37,760 bases of DNA from positions 1 through 37,760 of the forward strand of contig JAZQOJ010000158.1 of NCBI GenBank assembly GCA_045627805.1, read 5' to 3'. Shown here in pieces: positions 1-6,733 of this stretch. The DNA is from UBA1756 sp045627805. Its GTDB lineage: Bacteria; Bacteroidota; Bacteroidia; Bacteroidales; WCHB1-69. The notes under the pieces were generated by a model. It had not been told where the DNA came from, did no database searches, and saw only the letters and a list, made by a program, of their open reading frames with translations. The first letter of the stretch is position 1, and every line of letters begins with the position of its first letter. The translations under genes were made by a program, and so were the position numbers.

Positions 1-626
1 CGTTTGGCTTTTGCGAATTTCAGCAGACGATAAATGAACGTGATTGCCGTGAATGTCTTTCCTGCGCCCGTTGCCATCTGTATCAAAGCGCGAGGGCGAT
101 TGTTTTTGAAAGATTCTTCCAAATTCACAACAGCCTTAATCTGTGCCGGACGCAAGCCGGTTTCATCCAATATTGGAAAATCCTGCAATCTGCTACGGAG
201 ACTTCTTCCGTTACGAATCCATTCTGCGATAGTTTCTGGTTTATGAAAAGCGAACACCGCACGGCTACGTGGCTTCGGATCGCTATAATCGGTGAAATGA
301 GTGACCGTTCCTGTGGTTTCATACACATACACCAACGGCTCGTTGTTCAGATATTTCAGTTTGGCATTCGCATATCGAACAGACTGTTCCTCCACCGTTG
401 TAAGATTTACTCCTTCTTCTTCGCGTTTCGCCTCAATAATGCCAACAGGTTTTCGGTTAATAAAAAGAACATAATCTGCTGGACCTGCATCCGTTTGATA
501 TTCGCGCACGGCGACACCCAAACCGGCTGAGAAATCAATCTTTGCCTTCGATTGAATTACCCAACCAGCCTGCTGTAGCAAATCATCAATTACATCACGC
601 GCTATCTGCTCTGGATTCTGATTCAT
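1..626 (-). CDS. hsdR: Type I restriction enzyme R subunit, N-terminal part (cut by window edge)
   Basis: This is the motor and nuclease subunit of a type I restriction system, which cuts unmodified DNA after ATP-driven translocation. The 208 codons visible run from ATG at 626 off the left edge with no stop. The PD-(D/E)xK nuclease core shows as D51 (in GPADYV) followed by E65-A-K67 (in IIEAKRE). After it comes an LRPAQIKAV segment at about 158-166 and a Walker A motif, ATGAGKT, at 185-191, which opens the helicase part. That order is typical of HsdR and related DEAD/DEAH restriction proteins. Two TATTTTTG elements lie 66-90 bases upstream. HsdM and HsdS are not in the window and would have to lie further left. 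Family is confident; completeness of the system is unknown. Confidence 0.88.
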   Translation of the reverse strand, partial: MNQNPEQIARDVIDDLLQQAGWVIQSKAKIDFSAGLGVAVREYQTDAGPADYVLFINRKPVGIIEAKREEEGVNLTTVEEQSVRYANAKLKYLNNEPLVYVYETTGTVTHFTDYSDPKPRSRAVFAFHKPETIAEWIRNGRSLRSRLQDFPILDETGLRPAQIKAVVNLEESFKNNRPRALIQMATGAGKTFTAITFIYRLLKFAKAK

Positions 627-691
627 GAGTCAATGTTATCTTATTAAAAAAGATGTAAGAAGTAGAAATTCCCTATTGCAATTTTATTCTG

Positions 692-717
692 CAAAAATAC
701 GTTTTTTCTCAAAAATA
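692..717 (-). promoter_or_regulatory. Probable hsdR promoter, two overlapping-spaced -7 elements
   Basis: On the minus strand two TATTTTTG octamers (rc of 692-699 and of 710-717) match the Bacteroidota -7 consensus TAnnTTTG. They sit 66 and 84 bases upstream of the hsdR ATG. No convincing TTTG -33 element is seen at 19-21 bp spacing from either. Confidence 0.5.
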
Positions 718-719
718 CA

Positions 720-910
720 GTCTTAAGTTTTCTTTTTCACTAATTCAAGCCATTCGTTTGCTCGTGATAGAACGCTTTTCAAGAAATGTTTTCTATGCAG
801 TCAATTATTTTCTGGGTAGCAGGTGGTTTTGTTATTAGAACATTTTCTTCCAGTTGGATTTATCTATATCAAGCGTGGGTGTCATTATGTTGTTTTGTGT
901 CGTTTTTAGT
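720..910. other. Gene-poor stretch with possible coding debris
   Basis: No intact gene is visible. On the minus strand, two short open stretches in different frames follow each other between about 830 and 723: one ends in the residues ATQKIIDCIENIS, the other continues as FLKSVLSRANEWLELVKKKT and stops at 723. This could be the frameshifted C-terminus of a lost gene, but I cannot assign a family. The first copy of a 39-bp direct repeat lies at 867-905. Confidence 0.25.
867..905. repeat. 39-bp direct repeat, left copy
   Basis: Matches 2921-2959 in the same orientation at 37 of 39 positions (differences at 879 and 893). The right copy is the 5' leader of the DUF1016 remnant, directly after its -7 element. 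This left copy has no such promoter next to it and no intact gene behind it, so it looks like a duplicated leader. Confidence 0.8.
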
Positions 911-1070
911 GTTATATAACCGTCACATGAGTTATCATTGGTTTTCAATTAGTTAGCTTTTAGTTATAGGCTATCTGTCACATAACCATCACATAAGATA
1001 TTGTTGATATTCAAGTAGTTAATTTTCAGTCATAGGCTATCTGTCACATAACCGTCACATAAGATTTTTC
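911..1070. repeat. 66-bp tandem repeat carrying paired 9-bp boxes
   Basis: About 2.3 copies of a 66-bp unit begin at 916, 982 and 1048. Each unit starts with ATAACCGTCACAT (one base differs in the second copy) and ends with TATAGGCTATCTGTCAC or a near copy. Within it the box GTCACATAA recurs in pairs exactly 11 bp apart: 911 (degenerate)/922, 977/988 and 1043/1054. The region carries no open reading frame. The regular phasing suggests protein-binding sites, but no known family of sites is recognised. Confidence 0.8.
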
Positions 1071-1167
1071 TCACTATGTGCTTCTTCGCTATAATGTCAG
1101 CCATCAAAAAGCAGTCATTATATTATTATTCAAATACTCTCTCATTATTAAATGTCCATCAAATAAA

Positions 1168-2619
1168 TCAAGCCCAAAACGGAACATATCCAGCATATTT
1201 ACGAGATTTGCTATCTGGGTTGTCTTCCTTAATAAGTTTTTCTGTCAGGGTTTCTCTTATAATGCGAGAAGCAACAGAATAATTTTGGTTTTCAATACCG
1301 AACCTGTCTCTTAAAGTCTGGTTCGTCATTTTTTCGTTAGAAACATATTTCAAACAAGCGTGCTGATAGCAAGCCCTCACTTTTTCTTCCTTGCTCATAT
1401 TGTTCAGCGTTTTATAGGCAAAAACCGTAACAATAGTCCTATTCTCTTGAACAAATGGCTTGATGGGCGGCAACTGGTACAATTCAACAGCGGCTATGGC
1501 CTTGTCCCATCCGCTCCCCTTTTCCTCGCAGAAACCCATCCTGCGCATAATATCAGCCAACTTTTCATTTCGAGTTCCATACTCGTCAATGAAGCGGTCG
1601 GAATGAATGATGGGTTGTCCTGGATTGGATATTTCTACCCGGTCGCTGTATATCTCAATTGTTGGAAAACCTTTAACAGAAAAATCCTGATGAATGATAC
1701 AGTTAGCAACAAGTTCACGGATAGCAATTTCAGGATACATTCTCACCTCTCTGCGCAAGGCCCTCCCAATTTCCTCATTGGCCGGCAACTGTCCGTTAAT
1801 CCATTCCAAGAGGCTCGTAAATCCTAAAGCATAACCTTTGTTTCCAATCATATCGCGTTCTGTTTCAATCTTATTTTTTCCTTTATATTTAATTACGCGG
1901 ACAGCTTTGCGCGCAAGGGAGCCGAAATCCTGCAATTTTTTGGCAAACAACAACGCTCCCAAATTGGTGATGGCGAAACGCCCGTCATACTCGCTCACCA
2001 GTTTCTCTTCCTTAAAACGCTGTACTACATTCTCCAAAGTCGTAGGATACGGAATTGCCATCAAATCAAAATAGGTTTCCGTGCTCAAATACTTGACGAT
2101 GTCTGTGAGAGACAAGTTTTTCATCGCATCATTAAGCAAAAACTTATCTACAAAATCATTTTTCCAAATCTGCTTTTCCTTTTCAGGATAATTGATTAGT
2201 TTTCTTGTAGAACTATTAATGCGAACATAACTTTCATTTAAAAACTTTACCGGAATGTTCTCGGCAGCTGGAATCTTATACAGAACAATATGAACATTCG
2301 GTTGGTATTCAAAATCGAAACTTTGGAAATCGATTCTCGGATTCAGTCGGTTCAACAGCCATACTTCCAATTCCTCATTGCCGACCATCTGCATTTTGGA
2401 GCGGAAAGTCGTTCCGTGTATTTGATGTGTTTGATCTTCTACACCAAAGACGAGGTATGCAAACGCCTGTTTCTGCAAACAAGCGCTATTCGACAAGGCA
2501 GACAATCTTTCACCGATTTCCTCCTTACTATGGAAGTTCTCTTTAAACTCCACTATCTCTGACTCTTTTGGCATTGACGCAAGTCTGTCCAACAATTTCT
2601 GCAAATCACTTACTTCCAT
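1168..2619 (-). CDS. AlbA_2 (Schlafen-like) DNA-binding / HATPase protein of RecG-like family
   Basis: A 483-residue protein of the family often labelled putative DNA-binding or RecG-related transcriptional regulator. The N-terminal AlbA_2 domain starts at about residue 19 with ESEIVEFKENF and runs to about 140. A middle winged-helix-like segment follows at about 165-225. Then comes a GHKL-type ATPase part with the N-box RELVANCIIHQDF at 301-313 (E302, N306, H310), IEISNPG at 329-334 and a glycine-rich EEKGSGWDK at 365-373. A C-terminal winged helix is likely from 430. Members occur singly and near restriction-modification or other defence genes, and their biochemical role is poorly known. 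Here it shares the minus strand with hsdR and is flanked by the 39-bp direct repeats, suggesting accessory DNA. Full length and intact. Confidence 0.85.
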   Translation of the reverse strand: MEVSDLQKLLDRLASMPKESEIVEFKENFHSKEEIGERLSALSNSACLQKQAFAYLVFGVEDQTHQIHGTTFRSKMQMVGNEELEVWLLNRLNPRIDFQSFDFEYQPNVHIVLYKIPAAENIPVKFLNESYVRINSSTRKLINYPEKEKQIWKNDFVDKFLLNDAMKNLSLTDIVKYLSTETYFDLMAIPYPTTLENVVQRFKEEKLVSEYDGRFAITNLGALLFAKKLQDFGSLARKAVRVIKYKGKNKIETERDMIGNKGYALGFTSLLEWINGQLPANEEIGRALRREVRMYPEIAIRELVANCIIHQDFSVKGFPTIEIYSDRVEISNPGQPIIHSDRFIDEYGTRNEKLADIMRRMGFCEEKGSGWDKAIAAVELYQLPPIKPFVQENRTIVTVFAYKTLNNMSKEEKVRACYQHACLKYVSNEKMTNQTLRDRFGIENQNYSVASRIIRETLTEKLIKEDNPDSKSRKYAGYVPFWA

Positions 2620-2643
2620 ATTTCGGTCTCAATTTTAATGTTG

Positions 2644-2651
2644 CAAAAGTA
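2644..2651 (-). promoter_or_regulatory. -7 element upstream of the AlbA_2/HATPase gene
   Basis: Reads TACTTTTG on the minus strand, matching TAnnTTTG, 25 bases before the ATG. This gives the gene its own promoter. No clear -33 TTTG is visible. Confidence 0.55.
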
Positions 2652-2701
2652 CTCATTTTCCCAACATGATTTCCGGCGGTTATTTCACTTCAATATTTTG
2701 T

Positions 2702-2908
2702 TTAATCAAAAAAATCCTCCAACACTTTTTTATCGGGTAGTTGCAGCAAGTATGAAAAAAGTTTTCCCACCAGCCAATTCCGCAACGTAGCCATCTTATT
2801 GACTGCATTTAATGCCCGCGCTTGTGCTTCATTGTGCAACTGCCTTATATTGTCTGCCAGGGTTTTGAAATTCAGTATATTATGAGATAAATTCAAATTG
2901 TTTCCCAT
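2702..2908 (-). pseudogene. DUF1016 (YhcG-like) nuclease remnant: N-terminus joined to C-terminus
   Basis: Sixty-eight codons from ATG at 2908. Residues 1-48 look like the start of a DUF1016 N-terminal domain, with IRQLHNEAQARALNAVN followed by the conserved TLRNWLVG. The expected continuation of roughly 300 residues, including the PD-(D/E)xK nuclease domain, is absent. Instead residues 50-68 (FSYLLQLPDKKVLEDFF) resemble the usual DUF1016 C-terminal tail. The simplest reading is one large in-frame internal deletion that kept both ends. Intact DUF1016 proteins are often found beside type I restriction systems. The gene still has a -7 element, so a short peptide might be made, but nuclease activity is not expected. 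The ATG is preferred over a TTG at 2926 because it starts the recognisable homology. Confidence 0.6.
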
Positions 2909-2920
2909 CGTTTGCGTTTT

Positions 2921-2959
2921 TATCAAGCGTGGCTGTCATTATGTTGCTTTGTGTCGTTT
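2921..2959. repeat. 39-bp direct repeat, right copy
   Basis: Partner of 867-905 (37 of 39 identical). On the minus strand it is the 5' leader of the DUF1016 remnant. Confidence 0.8.
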
Positions 2960-2966
2960 AGTTTTG

Positions 2967-2974
2967 CAAAAATA
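2967..2974 (-). promoter_or_regulatory. -7 element upstream of the DUF1016 remnant
   Basis: TATTTTTG on the minus strand, 58 bases before the remnant's ATG and just before the right copy of the 39-bp repeat. Confidence 0.55.
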
Positions 2975-3074
2975 CTATTTTTTCTCGGTAAAATCAATTT
3001 CCCTACTATCCATTAATTCTGCTAATCAAAAACACAGAACTTTCTTTTGCGTTTTGTCAATATTTGATGCCAAC

Positions 3075-3114
3075 AAAAAAACGGGTGCCGACTTGGTTGT
3101 CAGCACCCGTTTTG
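3075..3114 (-). terminator. Rho-independent terminator of dnaK
   Basis: The arms AAAACGGGTGC (3078-3088) and GCACCCGTTTT (3103-3113) pair over 11 bp, and three further pairs close the inner stem around loop TTGGTT. On the minus strand the stem is followed by a run of T. It is about 105 bases after the dnaK stop. Two more hairpins lie between (3178-3204 and 3141-3155). Confidence 0.85.
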
Positions 3115-3217
3115 AGTATGAGATTTCGGTGTTAGTTCGCTTTTGCTGCGCAAAACCGCAATAACTTCCTCGCCTCGGCAATGCTCAAGCAAGCTTGGCA
3201 TTGCACTCGGTTCGTCG

Positions 3218-5146
3218 TTATTTCACCTCCTCAAAGTCCACGTCGGTCACGTCGGGATCGTCTTTTTTGCCACCGTTGGCGTTGCCGCCAGTCGGGCCCT
3301 GCTGTCCGCCGAAGGGATTGCCTTGCGGGCCGGCACCGGCTTGCGGTCCCGCCTGCTGGTACATATCCTGCGATGCGGCCTGCCAAGCATTGGTCAAAGC
3401 ATTGAGCTCGGTGTCGATGGCGGCGATGTCCTTGCGATCGTGCGCCTCTTTCAAACGCTTCGCGGCTTCCTCAATCGCACTCTTCTTGTCGGCCGGAATC
3501 TTGTCGCCAATCTCCTTCAGCTGCTTTTCGGTGTTGAAAACCATCGAGTCGGCCTGGTTCAGCTTGTCAATTTCTTCCTTCGCCTTCTTGTCGGCATCGG
3601 CGTTGGCCTCGGCTTCGGCCTTCATACGCTTGATTTCGTCATCGCTCAAGCCGCTGGAAGCGGTGATGGTGATGTGCTGTTCCTTGCCCGTGGCCTTGTC
3701 GATGGCTGTGACCTTCAGGATGCCGTTGGAGTCGATGTCGAAGGTGACTTCAATCTGCGGCACGCCACGCGGTGCGGGCATAATGCCGTCGAGGTTGAAC
3801 TGGCCGACCTGCTTGTTGTCGCGTGCCATCGGACGCTCGCCCTGCAACACGTTGATGGTGACGGCGGGCTGATTGTCGGAAGCAGTCGAGAAGACTTCGC
3901 TCTTCTTGGTCGGGATGGTGGTGTTGGCATCGATGAGCTTGGTCATCACGCCGCCCATCGTTTCAATACCGAGTGAAAGCGGAGTAACGTCGAGCAGCAA
4001 CACATCGTTGATTTCACCGGTGAGCACACCGCCTTGTATGGCAGCACCCACAGCCACCACTTCGTCGGGGTTAACGCCCTTGGAAGGTGCCTTGCCGAAG
4101 AATTTTTCTACAATCTGCTGGATGGCGGGAATACGGGTGGAACCACCGACGAGGATGACTTCATCGATTTCGCTGGTTTTCAAGCCGGCATCGCTGAGGG
4201 CCTTGCGGCAGGGTTCCAGAGTGGCCTGGATCAAGCGGTCGGTAAGTTGTTCAAACTGAGCGCGGGTGAGCGTGCGTACCAAGTGCTGCGGGACACCGTC
4301 GATGGGCATAATGTACGGCAGGTTGATTTCGGTGGAAGAAGAGCTGGAAAGTTCGATTTTTGCCTTTTCAGCGGCTTCTTTCAAACGCTGCAACGCCATT
4401 GCATCCTTGCGAAGGTCAACATTGTAATCCTTCATAAATTCTTCTGCCAGCCAGTCGATGATGGCTTGGTCGAAGTCGTCGCCGCCGAGGTGCGTGTCAC
4501 CATTGGTGGATTTTACTTCGAAAACGCCGTCGCCCAATTCAAGGATGGAAATATCGAAGGTACCGCCGCCGAGGTCGAAGACGGCCACCTTGCTGTCTGA
4601 TTTCTTCTTGTCCAATCCGTAAGCCAGAGCAGCCGCGGTGGGCTCGTTGATGATGCGCTTCACGGTAAGACCAGCGATTTCACCGGCCTCTTTGGTGGCC
4701 TGACGCTGTGAGTCGCTGAAATATGCCGGAACGGTGATGACGGCTTCGGTAACTTCGGTGCCGAGATAGTCTTCAGCGGTCTTCTTCATCTTCTGAAGAA
4801 TCATAGCGGAGATTTCCTGCGGGGTGTAACCGCGGTCGTCAATCATAATCTTCGGCAGGTTGCCGGATTTTTCCACCTTGTAAGGCATACGGCTCACTTC
4901 GCTCGTTACACGATCATAAGTCTCGCCCATAAAACGTTTGATGGAATAGATGGTTTTCGTCGGGTTGGTGATGGCCTGACGTTTGGCCGGGTCGCCAACC
5001 TTGCGCTCGTTGTTGCCCGTGAAGGCCACGATAGAAGGAGTAGTGCGCTTGCCTTCCGCATTCGGGATGACAACGGGTTCGCTACCTTCCATTACTGCTA
5101 CACACGAATTAGTGGTTCCTAAATCAATTCCAATAATTTTTCCCAT
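3218..5146 (-). CDS. dnaK: Chaperone DnaK (Hsp70)
   Basis: The ATP-dependent cytosolic Hsp70 that binds unfolded segments and works with DnaJ and GrpE. The 642 residues match the usual length. The ATPase domain opens with GIDLGTTNSCVAVMEG at 5-20 and contains VFDLGGGTFD at about 190 and ILVGGSTRIP at about 335. The substrate-binding domain follows (DVTPLSLGIETMGG), then the helical lid and a Gly/Gln-rich linker before the acidic end DPDVTDVDFEEVK, the typical EEVD-like tail. It is a single-gene unit: no dnaJ or grpE adjoins it. The leader has a small inverted repeat CGTTTT/AAAACG at 5183-5197. The best -7 candidate is TATTTTGG (rc 5238-5245), one base off consensus. No CIRCE element is visible. 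Confidence 0.99.
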   Translation of the reverse strand: MGKIIGIDLGTTNSCVAVMEGSEPVVIPNAEGKRTTPSIVAFTGNNERKVGDPAKRQAITNPTKTIYSIKRFMGETYDRVTSEVSRMPYKVEKSGNLPKIMIDDRGYTPQEISAMILQKMKKTAEDYLGTEVTEAVITVPAYFSDSQRQATKEAGEIAGLTVKRIINEPTAAALAYGLDKKKSDSKVAVFDLGGGTFDISILELGDGVFEVKSTNGDTHLGGDDFDQAIIDWLAEEFMKDYNVDLRKDAMALQRLKEAAEKAKIELSSSSSTEINLPYIMPIDGVPQHLVRTLTRAQFEQLTDRLIQATLEPCRKALSDAGLKTSEIDEVILVGGSTRIPAIQQIVEKFFGKAPSKGVNPDEVVAVGAAIQGGVLTGEINDVLLLDVTPLSLGIETMGGVMTKLIDANTTIPTKKSEVFSTASDNQPAVTINVLQGERPMARDNKQVGQFNLDGIMPAPRGVPQIEVTFDIDSNGILKVTAIDKATGKEQHITITASSGLSDDEIKRMKAEAEANADADKKAKEEIDKLNQADSMVFNTEKQLKEIGDKIPADKKSAIEEAAKRLKEAHDRKDIAAIDTELNALTNAWQAASQDMYQQAGPQAGAGPQGNPFGGQQGPTGGNANGGKKDDPDVTDVDFEEVK

Positions 5147-5341
5147 AGTTGTATGTTTTAATTTGTTAAACTTCTATTTTTTCGTTTTCGCAAAACGACC
5201 TCCCTGCTTACAATCATTATGCCATCTGAAAAGAATGCCAAAATACTGACAAATTGCATTTTTTATGCCACATAAATATGACATAATGTCGCAAATGCCC
5301 GATTTTTTTTGAAAGTGAGACATTAATTGGGGAAAAACCCG

Positions 5342-5349
5342 TAACTTTG
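5342..5349 (+). promoter_or_regulatory. -7 element upstream of the cysteine desulfurase-like gene
   Basis: TAACTTTG matches TAnnTTTG and lies 46 bases before the ATG. No TTTG is found at the usual 19-21 bp spacing. Confidence 0.6.
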
Positions 5350-5395
5350 CCACCGATTTTGAAAATGGAAAAACCAATTTAAAAAATAGATTATT

Positions 5396-6556
5396 ATGAT
5401 TTATTTAGACAATTCAGCCACAACATTCCCGAAACCCGCAGAGGTTTACGATTTTATGAATCAATTTTATCGTACGCACGGTGTGAATCCCGGGCGTTCG
5501 GGCTTCGACGCTGCGATTGAAACAGGAGAGTTGGTTTCCGACACACGACGTTTACTTACCCAACTCTTTAATGGCGGCGGCGACTTCAACCGACTGACCT
5601 TCAGCTACAACGCAACCGATTCCCTCAATATGATCATTCAAGGTCTGGCATTGGCCAACCCCGGAGCGCACGTCATTACCACAATGTTGGAGCACAACTC
5701 CGTGCTCCGTCCGCTGTACGTTCTGGAACAGCGCGGCCAAATCGAAGTCACCTACCTTCCTTTCGATGAAAGAGGTTACGTGAACCCCGACGACGTGAAA
5801 AAGGCCATCCGCCCCAACACGAAGTTTATGGTATGCACCCATTGTTCCAATGTCATCGGCACCATTCAGCCGCTGGAAGAAATCGGCAAGATTTGCCACG
5901 AGAACGGCGTTATTTTCGTGGTGGACGGCAGCCAGGGAGCCGGCGCAGTGGATCTGGATATGCAGAAGCAAAACATTGACGTATATTGCTTTACCGGGCA
6001 CAAGTGCCTGATGGGACCCACCGGTATCGGCGGTTCCTATGTGCGCGAAGGCATCACCATCGGCCAAACGCGCTTCGGCGGCACGGGCGTACGCTCGGCC
6101 TATCCCGGCCATCTGGAAGAGTATCCCTACCGCCTCGAAGCAGGCACGCTCAACCTCCTCGGCGTGGCTGGCCTCAACGCCGGCGTGAAATGGATTATGA
6201 AGGAAGGCATTATGAATATCCACAACCGCGAAATCGCCCTGTGGAAGAAACTGCGCGACGGACTCCGCGAAATTGATGGCGTGACCATCTACTGCGCCAC
6301 CTCCACCGAAAACCAGAATCCGGTGCTCTCCTTCAACATCAAGGGCTGGGACTCCGGCGACGTGGGCACAATGCTCGATGTTGACTACGACATCGCCTGC
6401 CGCACCGGCCTCCAGTGCGCACCCAAGGTTCACGAAGGCATCGGCACCATCGACATCCACGGCACCGTGCGTATGAGCATCGGCGCCTTCACCACCGAAG
6501 ACGACATCAACACCGCCATCGACGCCGTGAAAGAAATCGCAGCAATGAAACGATAA
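5396..6556 (+). CDS. Cysteine desulfurase-like class V aminotransferase
   Basis: A PLP enzyme expected to take sulfur from cysteine, leaving alanine and an enzyme-bound persulfide. Its 386 residues cover the whole class V fold. The cofactor lysine is K203 in TGHKCLMGPTG, the PLP-ring aspartate is D177 in VVDGSQGAG, and the probable persulfide cysteine is C341 in CRTGLQCAP. The start MIYLDNSATTFPKP is typical of the family. It most resembles the TIGR01977-type cysteine desulfurase family proteins rather than IscS or SufS, whose sulfur acceptor is often unknown. No iscU, sufBCD or thiI gene is near. The next gene downstream is another PLP sulfur enzyme but has its own promoter, and a terminator separates them. 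Confidence 0.9.
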   Translation: MIYLDNSATTFPKPAEVYDFMNQFYRTHGVNPGRSGFDAAIETGELVSDTRRLLTQLFNGGGDFNRLTFSYNATDSLNMIIQGLALANPGAHVITTMLEHNSVLRPLYVLEQRGQIEVTYLPFDERGYVNPDDVKKAIRPNTKFMVCTHCSNVIGTIQPLEEIGKICHENGVIFVVDGSQGAGAVDLDMQKQNIDVYCFTGHKCLMGPTGIGGSYVREGITIGQTRFGGTGVRSAYPGHLEEYPYRLEAGTLNLLGVAGLNAGVKWIMKEGIMNIHNREIALWKKLRDGLREIDGVTIYCATSTENQNPVLSFNIKGWDSGDVGTMLDVDYDIACRTGLQCAPKVHEGIGTIDIHGTVRMSIGAFTTEDDINTAIDAVKEIAAMKR

Positions 6557-6570
6557 ATTCAAAATAAAGA

Positions 6571-6614
6571 AAACGAGAAGCGAGTTGAATCCTCCTTCTC
6601 GTTTCTCTTTTTCT
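6571..6614 (+). terminator. Terminator of the cysteine desulfurase-like gene
   Basis: AAACGAGAAG (6571-6580) pairs with CTTCTCGTTT (6595-6604) over 10 bp, followed by a T-rich CTCTTTTTC tail, 15 bases after the stop. Confidence 0.75.
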
Positions 6615-6634
6615 CGTCTCTCAAAATATTATCT

Positions 6635-6666
6635 GTTGCAAAATCAAAAAAAATCGTGTACCTTTG
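6635..6666 (+). promoter_or_regulatory. Promoter of the methionine gamma-lyase-like gene
   Basis: The -7 element TACCTTTG (6659-6666) and a -33-like GTTG (6635-6638) are separated by 20 bp, close to the Bacteroidota arrangement. The leader to the ATG at 6734 is A/T-rich and has no Shine-Dalgarno sequence. Confidence 0.65.
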
Positions 6667-6733
6667 CAACCGCATTTTTGAAAAGAATTAAACAATTAAA
6701 CATTTTATAATAAACAATTTAATAAAAAAAATA

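Noticed and set aside
911..1070. CRISPR array
   Set aside because: The spacers between repeats are themselves repeated, the unit is a 66-bp tandem repeat, and there are no cas genes.
867..2959. Insertion sequence or transposon
   Set aside because: The flanking repeats are direct and 39 bp long, no terminal inverted repeats are seen, and neither enclosed gene is a transposase.
5552..6562. A 336-codon open frame opposite the cysteine desulfurase-like gene, and similar ones opposite dnaK, the OmpA lipoprotein and the OPT gene
   Set aside because: All are shadows of well-supported genes; composition is His/Arg/Val-rich and meaningless as protein.
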